Below, piece after piece: positions 1 through 4,818 of a DNA stretch of 5,549 nt. Source of the stretch: Acidobacteriota bacterium (GTDB lineage Bacteria; Acidobacteriota; Vicinamibacteria; Vicinamibacterales; CAVVIG01); NCBI GenBank assembly GCA_016195295.1, contig JACPZV010000388.1:1-5549 (forward strand), in the 5' to 3' direction. Made by a program: the position numbers and the translations under genes. Within the stretch, counting starts at the first letter, position 1; each line of letters begins with the position of its first letter. The notes under the pieces were generated by a model that saw only the letters and a list, made by a program, of their open reading frames with translations, searched no databases and was not told where the DNA came from.

Positions 1-35
1 GGAGATTCTACCTCTGTGATTCGCGCGAGGCGCGG

Positions 36-57
36 TAAACTTTCTGCTCTGGGGGAG
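36..57 (+). promoter_or_regulatory. Putative -10 box and ribosome binding site of the sugar dehydrogenase gene
   Basis: TAAACT at 36-41 resembles a -10 hexamer, and a G-rich Shine-Dalgarno stretch (GGGGGAG, 51-57) lies just before the ATG at 60. The ribosome site is convincing and fixes the start. I see no good -35 at 16-18 bp spacing, so the promoter itself is weakly supported. Confidence 0.35.
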
Positions 58-59
58 AC

Positions 60-1367
60 ATGAGCAAGATGCGCTGGATGTTCGTTGCCGCGTGCGGCGT
101 CGTGGCGGGCGTCTGGCTGGTGCAGGCGCAGGGGCCGAAAGTCGACGCGAAGAACGTGCTGACGGGCCAGGCCGCGTTCGTCGACTACCGAACGATGAAG
201 CCGGGTACATTCCGGAAGATCACGGTGGCCGATTTGCCGAAGCCGTTCGACACGCAGTCAGCCGGCAACTTCCCGCGCGTCGTTCCGCGGCCGCCGGACG
301 CGTGGCCGCAGGCGCCGGCCGGCTTCAAAGTCGATTTGTACGCGAACGGTTTCAGGGGGCCGCGGCAGATCCGCACGGCGCCCAACGGCGATTTCTTCCT
401 CGCCGAGAGCACCGGGAATCAAGTGACCGTGCTGCGTGGCCGTGACAAGGACGGCAAGCCGGAGGAGACATCGGTCTTCGCCACCGGACTGCGGCAGCCG
501 TTCGGCATCGCGTTCTATCCGTCCGGCCCGAATCCGCAGTGGGTCTACGTCGGCAACACGAACTCCGTCGTGCGTTTTCCGTACAAGGTTGGCGATCTGA
601 AAGCGACGGGCCCGGCCGAGACGATCATCGCCGAGCTGCCGCCGGGCGGTGGACACTGGACGCGCGACGTCGTGTTTTCGCCGAACGGCCAGCGGATGTG
701 GGTCGCGGTCGGATCGGGATCCAATGTGGACGATCCCGATACGCATCCGCGCGAATTCCATCGCGCGAACATTCTCGAGTTCAAGCCGGACGGCACGTTT
801 GTGAAGATCTACGCGTCCGGCATTCGCAATCCGGTCGGCCTCGGCGTGCATCCCTCGACGGGCGAGCTGTGGTGTTCGACCAACGAGCGCGACGCGTTGG
901 GCGACAACCTCGTGCCCGACTACGTGACGCACGTGCGCGAGGGCGGCTTCTACGGCTGGCCGTGGTACTACATGGGCGATCATCAGGATCCACGGCACGA
1001 AGGGAAACATCCCGAGCTCAAGGGCAAGATCCTCGTCCCCGATGTCCTCCTCTCGCCGCACAATGCGTCGCTGGGGCTGACGTTTTACGACGGCCAGCAG
1101 TTTCCGTCCGAGTACCGCGGCGATCTGTTCGCGGCGGAACATGGATCGTGGAACCGTGCGAATCGCACCGGCTATGAAGTGGTCCGCGTGCCGCTGTCCA
1201 ACGGCCACGCGTCGGGCGAGTTCGAAGACTTTCTCACCGGGTTCGTCACGCCGGACGGACAGGTGTGGGGCCGTCCGGTCGGCGTCGTCGTCTCGAAGGA
1301 CGGCGCGCTGCTCGTGACCGACGACGGGTCGCAGTCGATCTGGCGCGTCAGCTACGCGGGGAAGTAG
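60..1367 (+). CDS. Exported PQQ-dependent sugar dehydrogenase / L-sorbosone dehydrogenase-like beta-propeller
   Basis: This 435-residue protein is complete. The first 23 residues form a signal peptide: Met-Ser-Lys-Met-Arg, a hydrophobic core, then VQA as a likely signal peptidase I site. Export to the periplasm is therefore expected. Residues about 88-432 read as a six-bladed propeller of the soluble glucose/sorbosone dehydrogenase (GSDH) type. Landmarks are GxRGPRQI (98-104), GLRQPFGIAF (143-152), GHWTRD (198-203), SGIRNPVGLG (253-262), TNERDALGDNLVPD (274-287), GGFYGWPWYY (295-304), AEHGSWNR (359-366) and WGRPVGV (403-409) followed by a closing DGALLVTDDGSQSIWRV blade (414-430). In this family PQQ and Ca2+ lie in the central channel, and members oxidise aldoses or sorbosone. 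The conserved His199 and Arg-rich loops fit, but the substrate cannot be read from sequence. There is no CxxCH heme motif, so electrons would go to a separate acceptor. The ATG at 60 is chosen because of the ribosome site at 51-57; the Met at 69 is a weaker alternative. The gene converges on the RES toxin gene with a 9-nt gap. Confidence 0.9.
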   Translation: MSKMRWMFVAACGVVAGVWLVQAQGPKVDAKNVLTGQAAFVDYRTMKPGTFRKITVADLPKPFDTQSAGNFPRVVPRPPDAWPQAPAGFKVDLYANGFRGPRQIRTAPNGDFFLAESTGNQVTVLRGRDKDGKPEETSVFATGLRQPFGIAFYPSGPNPQWVYVGNTNSVVRFPYKVGDLKATGPAETIIAELPPGGGHWTRDVVFSPNGQRMWVAVGSGSNVDDPDTHPREFHRANILEFKPDGTFVKIYASGIRNPVGLGVHPSTGELWCSTNERDALGDNLVPDYVTHVREGGFYGWPWYYMGDHQDPRHEGKHPELKGKILVPDVLLSPHNASLGLTFYDGQQFPSEYRGDLFAAEHGSWNRANRTGYEVVRVPLSNGHASGEFEDFLTGFVTPDGQVWGRPVGVVVSKDGALLVTDDGSQSIWRVSYAGK

Positions 1368-1370
1368 GGA

Positions 1371-1386
1371 TCTCCGCTACGGGAGA
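1371..1386. terminator. Small hairpin between two convergent genes
   Basis: TCTCC (1371-1375) can pair with GGAGA (1382-1386) around a 6-nt loop. It spans the 9-nt gap between the dehydrogenase stop (1367) and the RES stop (1377). The 5-bp stem and absence of a T-run make it a poor intrinsic terminator; at best it is a weak bidirectional barrier. Confidence 0.15.
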
Positions 1387-2027
1387 CGCCGAGTGAGCCT
1401 GCCTCCAGGCACGTTGAAAACATCGAGACGACTCTGCCCGGCGATGAGGCGGCCGGGAAAGATGACAAGCGCGATGCCGCCGGCCAGATTCTTGGTCGAC
1501 GGGTATCTAAGCGCGGAAATGTCTCCGACGTCGTACGCCGCCTGCGCAAGCATCTGCGTGGGCGGCATCGGTCCTCGTCCGGCGAGATAGTCGGCCTGAG
1601 CGATCTCCCAGCTGCCCGTCAACTCCATAAGATTCGTTCCTGTCTGAGATTGAATCCCCGAGTCGGTAAAGTCAACGACATCGGCGAGTGCGCCGACGAC
1701 CGTGATGAGAACCAGCGGTCGGAAATGGAGTCGCACGCCACTCCCCGGAGGCCTGAGCACGCGAGTCACCTCGAGGAGGGGCGTCATCTCGTCCTCGGCG
1801 ACGTAGAGGCTGTCGAAACTTGGCGTCGCGCTTGTCTGCTTTGGCGTGAACCGCGCGCCACCACGTCGGGCGGTGCCCGGCCACAGCGGTTGGGTAGTGC
1901 TGCCCGCCGGAGCGCCGGGCGGCGGCCCGAGCAGGTCATCGAAGGCGACCGCGCGATACCAGGGTCCGCTCACGGCGACCCGGGGAACGCCCGGGAGCAC
2001 CCGGCGCAGATCCGGCGGCGACAACAT
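1377..2027 (-). CDS. RES-domain toxin (predicted NAD+-degrading enzyme)
   Basis: This 216-residue protein matches the RES fold seen in the MbcT, Res and ParT toxins, which is related to ADP-ribosyltransferases. Known members phosphorolyse or hydrolyse NAD+ (MbcT, Res) or ADP-ribosylate a target (ParT). Landmarks in order are WYRAV (23-27, Arg25), an RRGGARFTP segment (54-62, Arg59, the GxRF/W motif), SLYVAEDEMTPLLEV (73-87; Tyr75, Glu78, Glu86), the helix TQMLAQAAYDVGDISALRYPS (157-177) ending in Ser177, and a final strand IALVIFPGRL (185-194). The Arg, Glu and Ser positions that name the family are all present, so the enzyme looks intact; exact catalytic assignments need an alignment. There is no signal peptide, which suggests a cytoplasmic protein. 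It is the second gene of an operon. Its ATG lies 4 nt after the stop of the receiver-antitoxin gene (TGA-TTGC-ATG) and has no clear Shine-Dalgarno of its own. Translation therefore probably depends on reinitiation from the antitoxin, which would keep toxin below antitoxin. Confidence 0.85.
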   Translation of the reverse strand: MLSPPDLRRVLPGVPRVAVSGPWYRAVAFDDLLGPPPGAPAGSTTQPLWPGTARRGGARFTPKQTSATPSFDSLYVAEDEMTPLLEVTRVLRPPGSGVRLHFRPLVLITVVGALADVVDFTDSGIQSQTGTNLMELTGSWEIAQADYLAGRGPMPPTQMLAQAAYDVGDISALRYPSTKNLAGGIALVIFPGRLIAGQSRLDVFNVPGGRLTRRLP

Positions 2028-2031
2028 GCAA

Positions 2032-2763
2032 TCAGCTGGGAAGACCGGCGGCAGCGTTCTCCAACAGGGTGGCCACCGCTTCGGAGTGACCGTCGAGGAT
2101 CACGTCGAGCGGGGTCCGGCCGTCGAGATCCGGATGAGGGTTGTTCAGCCATGCCCGCGCGTCCACTTGACTGCGCGTCGCGCGCGACACCGCATCGATT
2201 GCGCGCTTGATGGGCTGAAGGCGTTTCTGCAACGCGGGTGCGGCCGGGCTCTTGTGGACCGTCGCCGGCAGAGCATCCAACGCCGCGGCAAGCTGCGCCA
2301 GCGGGATCGCGAGAAACACCGCGAGCTTCCTGGCGTCGATGCGGCCCGTCGATGGGTCGTGCAGCTCTCGGAGCCGAACGTCGAGCGTCGCGGTCGTTTC
2401 TCGGGCGCCCGCCAGCGCGCGATGCACACGGGCCAGCAGGTCATCCTTGTTGAAGGGCTTGACGATGTAGTCGGCCGCGCCCTGCTTGATGGCCTCGATC
2501 GCGCCGTCGACGTCATTCCGAGCGGTCATGACCACGACGGGGACGTCGCTCCCGCTCTCACGAAGTGCCCGAATCATCGTCGCGCCGTCGACCTGTGGCA
2601 TGGCGAGGTCGAGCAGCACGATATCAGGAGGGTCCGTCCTGACTTTCTCGAGCACGGCCCGGCCGTCTGTCACCGGCTCCACGTCGAGGTTCTCGGCGGC
2701 GAGGGCCTTGGTGAGCCGCTTACGGGTTGCGGGTTCGTTCTCGGCGAGCATTACCGTCGACAT
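2032..2763 (-). CDS. Response-regulator receiver domain fused to a full Xre/MbcA/ParS-type antitoxin
   Basis: This is a 243-residue, two-part protein. Residues 1-119 form a CheY-like receiver: phospho-acceptor Asp52 in DIVLLDLAMP (47-56), switch Thr80 in VVVMTA, and Lys102-Pro103 in YIVKPF. The N-terminal acidic pair, usually Asp-Asp, is Glu8-Asn9 here, so Mg2+ binding may be altered. Residues about 128-243 are not a standard output domain. A helical segment GRIDARKLAVFLAIPLAQL (140-158) through TVHKSP (168-173) resembles the Xre-like helix-turn-helix of MbcA/ParS antitoxins. It is followed by ARAWLNNPHPDLDGRTPLDVI (202-222) and a C-terminal helix ending in AAAG, the DUF2384 toxin-binding domain. 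That 116-residue part is about the size of a free-standing antitoxin, so a receiver appears to have been added in front of a whole antitoxin. The RES toxin gene follows 4 nt downstream, which supports the assignment. In known systems the antitoxin binds its toxin, blocks the active site and represses its own promoter. Control of either activity by phosphorylation is my inference. No histidine kinase is encoded in the window. Confidence 0.88.
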   Translation of the reverse strand: MSTVMLAENEPATRKRLTKALAAENLDVEPVTDGRAVLEKVRTDPPDIVLLDLAMPQVDGATMIRALRESGSDVPVVVMTARNDVDGAIEAIKQGAADYIVKPFNKDDLLARVHRALAGARETTATLDVRLRELHDPSTGRIDARKLAVFLAIPLAQLAAALDALPATVHKSPAAPALQKRLQPIKRAIDAVSRATRSQVDARAWLNNPHPDLDGRTPLDVILDGHSEAVATLLENAAAGLPS

Positions 2764-2772
2764 GGGCGATCG

Positions 2773-2809
2773 ACCTCATATCAACTCTGGATCAACCTTG
2801 ACTATACCA
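2773..2809 (-). promoter_or_regulatory. Promoter, possible operator and ribosome site of the receiver-antitoxin/RES operon
   Basis: Read on the minus strand, 2809-2801 is TGGTATAGT, an extended -10 box (TGnTATAGT), about 38 bp upstream of the ATG at 2763. A GAGGT ribosome site lies at 2777-2773, 9 nt before the ATG. Between them GTTGAT occurs twice (2796-2791 and 2785-2780), exactly 11 bp apart, one helical turn. This spot just downstream of the transcription start suits an operator for the antitoxin's helix-turn-helix. No good -35 is visible, as is common for extended -10 promoters. Confidence 0.5.
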
Positions 2810-2847
2810 CGAGACGCGTCCGAACGGCGCCGTCGCCCGTGTTGGTG

Positions 2848-2879
2848 TGCTACGCTGTCACCCGTACAACGTTCGGAGG
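2848..2879 (+). promoter_or_regulatory. Extended -10 promoter and ribosome site of the DUF3179 gene
   Basis: TGCTACGCT (2848-2856) fits an extended -10 (TGn plus TACGCT). GGAGG at 2875-2879 is a strong Shine-Dalgarno 6 nt before the ATG at 2886. The ribosome site decides the start: an in-frame ATG at 2847 lies within the promoter motif and would add 13 residues ahead of a clean signal peptide. The promoter is divergent from the antitoxin operon, so the 122-bp intergenic region serves both. Confidence 0.5.
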
Positions 2880-2885
2880 GTCGGG

Positions 2886-3902
2886 ATGAGAAGGCGATTG
2901 CTTCCGATATCAGCTGTCGCGGCGATGTTTCTGGCGGGCCGGCTGCTCGCGTTCCAAGGCTCGACGCCTCCGCGTCTGCCGTACACGGCCGTCCACGATC
3001 CGCAATTCATCGCCGCGTCGGACGCGACGTTCATCAACGACGAGGACCGCGTGATCGGCTTGATGAGCGGAAAAACCGCGAAAGCCTATCCCGCGGGCAT
3101 CCTCTCGCAGCACGGGCTCGTGGAAGATCAATCGCCGACAGGACCGATCGCGATCACCTGGTGATCGTACTGCAACACGGCCCTCGTGTTCAGGGCCGAA
3201 GCCAAGGGCCAGCCGCTCGTGCTGGACAACGCGGGCGTCGTCGAAGGCAACGAAGTCTTCAAGGATCGCGAAACCGGCAGCCGCTGGCAGCAGTCGAGCC
3301 TGCAGGCGATCTCCGGTCCGCTCCAGGGCGCGCATCTGGATCTCTATCCGTTTCTGCTCACGAGCTGGCGTGAATGGCGCCGGCTGCACCCGGACACGCT
3401 CGTGCTGAAGCCGCTGCCCGGTTACGCGGATCAGATCGCCGCGAAGAACAAGATGATTCGCGAAGGATTGTCGGGCGAGGGCGCCGCGCCTTCCGGCGTG
3501 ACGTATCACGACGATCGGCTCAAGCCGAAGACGATGATTCTCGGCGTCGACATCGCGGGCGCCAGCAAGGCATTTCCGCTCGAGGCGCTGCGGCGCGTGC
3601 GCGTGATCAACGACGTGCTCGGCGGGAAACCGGTGCTGATCGTGCACCAGCCGTCATCCGACACCACGACGGCGTTCGTCGCGCGCGCCGACGCGAAGCC
3701 GCTGACCTTTGCCGCGGCCAACGCCGAAGCGTCCGCGCTCGTGGATCGCGAAACCGGCTCACGCTGGAACGCGTACGGCGAATGTGTCTCCGGTCGGCTG
3801 AAGGGTTCAGCGCTCGAGACGATTGTGCTCGAGCCGGAGTACTGGTTCGCCTGGTCCGAGTTTCACCGCGACACGGAGATCTATACGGCGCCGCGGCCCT
3901 GA
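2886..3902 (+). CDS. DUF3179-family exported protein, predicted selenoprotein (in-frame UGA at codon 93)
   Basis: I annotate one 338-residue protein read through TGA at 3162-3164. The frame is identical on both sides of it, so no frameshift is involved. Residues 1-22 are a signal peptide (MRRRLL, hydrophobic core, GRLLA), so the protein is likely extracytoplasmic. The TGA falls in PIAITW-U-SYCNTALVF, where DUF3179 proteins have a Cys in the pattern TWCxxCNTALVF. The product thus has a Sec93-x-x-Cys96 redox-type pair. The domain continues without damage: DRETGSRW (127-134), QAISGPLQGAHL (140-151) and SWREWRRLHPDTLVL (160-174). It ends with a second related half carrying ASKAFPLEAL (226-235), PVLIVHQPSSDTTTAF (249-264) and DRETGSRW (287-294). 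The two halves are offset by 160 residues and look like an ancient internal duplication; the second half has lost the Cys pair. The biochemical function of DUF3179 is not known to me. From memory, databases use the name DUF3179 domain-containing (seleno)protein. The alternative is a recent nonsense mutation, but the hairpin at 3178-3198 and the intact downstream frame argue against it. The 3' end overlaps the cupin gene by 22 nt. Confidence 0.82.
3151..3167. repeat. Inverted repeat spanning the in-frame UGA
   Basis: CGATCACC (3151-3158) and GGTGATCG (3160-3167) are perfect inverted copies with a single central base (T3159). The UGA at 3162-3164 lies in the right arm. As RNA it could form about six pairs with a 5-nt loop, placing the UGA in a stem just upstream of the SECIS-like hairpin. 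It may affect decoding or be incidental to the local GATC-rich codons. Confidence 0.4.
3162..3198 (+). promoter_or_regulatory. Candidate bacterial SECIS element following the in-frame UGA
   Basis: After the UGA (3162-3164), CGGCCCT (3178-3184) pairs perfectly with AGGGCCG (3192-3198) around the 7-nt loop CGTGTTC. The loop begins 20 nt after the UGA and has G as its second base. As I recall the bacterial SECIS model, it needs about 16-37 nt to the apical loop and a G among the first two loop bases, so this fits. Such hairpins recruit SelB with Sec-tRNA. The stem's AGG is the only non-CGN arginine codon after the first three codons of the reading frame, which suggests selection on the RNA. A lower-stability hairpin, AACACG (3174-3179) with CGTGTT (3185-3190), overlaps it. 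Confidence 0.7.
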
Positions 3903-4339
3903 ACAGGCGTCGTCAGCGTCGATCCCTTCTTCGCGAAGATCATCGCGAGCAGCCGCGCGGGCTGCGTCTGGCTCGCGTTCTTCGAAACCTCGTGCGTCGC
4001 GCCCGGCTGTTCGTAGAACATTTGTCCCGCGGTGTACGTTTTTTCCTCGCCCTGTCCTGAGATTTTGGCGATGACCGCCCCCTCCAAAACGTAGGCCAGG
4101 ACGAAGCCGGCGTGACGATGGGGTGCGCCGACGCGACCCGGCGCGTAGTCGACCCAACTGACCGTCACTTCCCAGTCATCCATCGTCAGATTCGGCAGGT
4201 CGTGCGTGAACACCGGCGGGCGAGGGGCCGCCGGCGTGGCGGGTGGGGTCTGCGTCTGGGCGTCGGCGTGACGGCCGGACGCGAGGATCTCGGCGAACAG
4301 CGCGAACGAGGCGACGGCATCCCGACGAGTCATCATCAT
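3881..4339 (-). CDS. Exported small cupin-domain protein
   Basis: This 152-residue protein has one cupin barrel. The N-terminus MMMTRRDAVASFALFAEIL with ADA at 25-27 looks like an export signal; Arg5-Arg6 gives a weak Tat-like motif. A Pro/Thr/Ala-rich linker (29-42) precedes the barrel. Cupin motif 1 is PHRHAGFVLAYVLEG (73-87), with His74 and His76 as metal ligands, but the usual Glu of this motif appears to be replaced (Val80 in my alignment). Motif 2 is GQMFYEQPGATH (105-116), with His116. Three ligand histidines remain, so metal binding is plausible but the site is atypical; the activity is unknown. I start at the first of three consecutive ATGs (4339, 4336, 4333). The frame is open further upstream to 4690, but that part is antisense to a divergent gene and precedes a clear signal peptide. 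There is no Shine-Dalgarno; a TACAAT box 8 nt upstream suggests a leaderless message. The last 22 nt overlap the DUF3179 gene tail to tail. Confidence 0.82.
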   Translation of the reverse strand: MMMTRRDAVASFALFAEILASGRHADAQTQTPPATPAAPRPPVFTHDLPNLTMDDWEVTVSWVDYAPGRVGAPHRHAGFVLAYVLEGAVIAKISGQGEEKTYTAGQMFYEQPGATHEVSKNASQTQPARLLAMIFAKKGSTLTTPVQGRGAV

Positions 4340-4347
4340 GGGTCGGG

Positions 4348-4353
4348 ATTGTA
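4348..4353 (-). promoter_or_regulatory. -10 box for a probable leaderless cupin transcript
   Basis: On the minus strand 4353-4348 is TACAAT, close to the -10 consensus. Its end is 8 nt before the first ATG of the cupin gene. Transcription would start at or within about two bases of the start codon, and no ribosome site is present, which implies leaderless initiation. No -35 is evident. Confidence 0.45.
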
Positions 4354-4390
4354 CAGCGGATCTTGCTTTTCTCCGGGCTTGAAGGTCGCA

Positions 4391-4396
4391 TACAAT
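4391..4396 (+). promoter_or_regulatory. -10 box for a probable leaderless transcript of the receiver-like gene
   Basis: TACAAT at 4391-4396 is followed by 9 nt and then the ATG at 4406, with no Shine-Dalgarno between. This mirrors the divergent cupin promoter and again suggests transcription starting at the start codon. It supports 4406 as the gene start rather than upstream in-frame codons. Confidence 0.45.
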
Positions 4397-4405
4397 CGGC
4401 GGCGC

Positions 4406-4795
4406 ATGTCCGACGCCACCCACGAACGCCGTCTCCGCGATCGCAGTCGGAGCCCTCGCGGCGGTCGGCGCGACTGGGACCACGTCGGGTTTACGCCGCT
4501 GATCTTTCTGATCGACGACGACCCCTCGCGACGGGAGCTGTGTTCGATCATCCTGCTGCAGGTGCGGTTCGCGGTGGCTCCGGTTGCGTCGGCGAACCGC
4601 GCCCTCAGCGTGATCCAGTCGCTGGCGCCCGATGCCATCGTCGTCTCGCCCTCGGAACTCGACGCGATGACCGCCACTCCGCAAGCCCACCGAAGCGGGA
4701 AGAACATTCCCGTTGTGCCGCTGAACACGCGCAGCGAGGTCCTGGCCGACGCGCTTCGGGTCGCGTTTCGATCGACGGTTCAGTCTGCATCCTGA
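4406..4795 (+). CDS. Small atypical receiver-like protein lacking the phospho-acceptor Asp
   Basis: This 129-residue protein has an Arg-rich, probably disordered N-terminal tail (1-28, including RDRSRSPRGGRR). A receiver-like domain follows at residues 31-122. LIFLIDDDPSRREL (32-45) is the usual first strand with its acidic cluster Asp37-39, and LAPDAIVV (73-80) matches the strand that normally ends in the phosphorylated Asp, but Ser81 stands there. IPVVPLN (101-107) matches the strand that normally ends in Thr/Ser, here Asn107, and the conserved Lys-Pro is missing. Classical phosphotransfer is therefore unlikely; it may be a pseudo-receiver acting by protein contact. It lies divergent from the cupin gene and convergent with the peptidase-like gene, with a 23-nt gap. 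Codons mostly end in G or C, as expected for a real gene. The receiver assignment is by motif pattern and is moderately secure. Confidence 0.65.
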   Translation: MSDATHERRLRDRSRSPRGGRRDWDHVGFTPLIFLIDDDPSRRELCSIILLQVRFAVAPVASANRALSVIQSLAPDAIVVSPSELDAMTATPQAHRSGKNIPVVPLNTRSEVLADALRVAFRSTVQSAS

Positions 4796-4818
4796 CGACG
4801 AGATCGAGCAGTGTCGCC

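Noticed and set aside
23..35. Short inverted GCGCG/CGCGG repeat upstream of the dehydrogenase gene
   Set aside because: It is only four base pairs in a GC-rich region and not distinguishable from chance.
258..1208. Long minus-strand open frame opposite the dehydrogenase
   Set aside because: It is Arg/Ala/Val-rich with no family motifs and lies wholly antisense to a well-recognised beta-propeller gene.
2847..2885. Upstream ATG at 2847 as the DUF3179 start
   Set aside because: It would begin inside the extended -10 motif and put 13 non-hydrophobic residues before the signal peptide, while ATG 2886 has GGAGG at the right distance.
1846..2889. Long plus-strand open frame of 347 residues opposite the toxin-antitoxin operon
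   Set aside because: It is a GC-rich shadow: Arg/Gly/His-rich with no recognisable motif, while the minus strand encodes clear receiver, antitoxin and RES domains.
3162..3164. Frameshift or pseudogene explanation for the DUF3179 interruption
   Set aside because: No frame change occurs. Only one codon is affected, it is at the Cys column, and the rest of the gene is intact. A point nonsense mutation remains possible but is less likely given the SECIS-like hairpin.
2486..3373. Plus-strand open frame of 295 residues across the intergenic region and the DUF3179 start
   Set aside because: It is out of frame with DUF3179, crosses divergent promoters, has low-complexity Arg/Ser composition, and lacks a start signal.
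3186..3902. An independent gene starting at GTG 3186
   Set aside because: It has no ribosome site and no signal peptide, begins in the middle of the conserved CNTALVF motif, and is in the same frame as the upstream ORF. It is the downstream part of the UGA-containing DUF3179 gene.
4340..4690. Longer cupin reading frame starting at 4690 on the minus strand
   Set aside because: The extension is antisense to the receiver-like gene, precedes a clear export signal, and reads like a shadow frame with many Arg and no domain.
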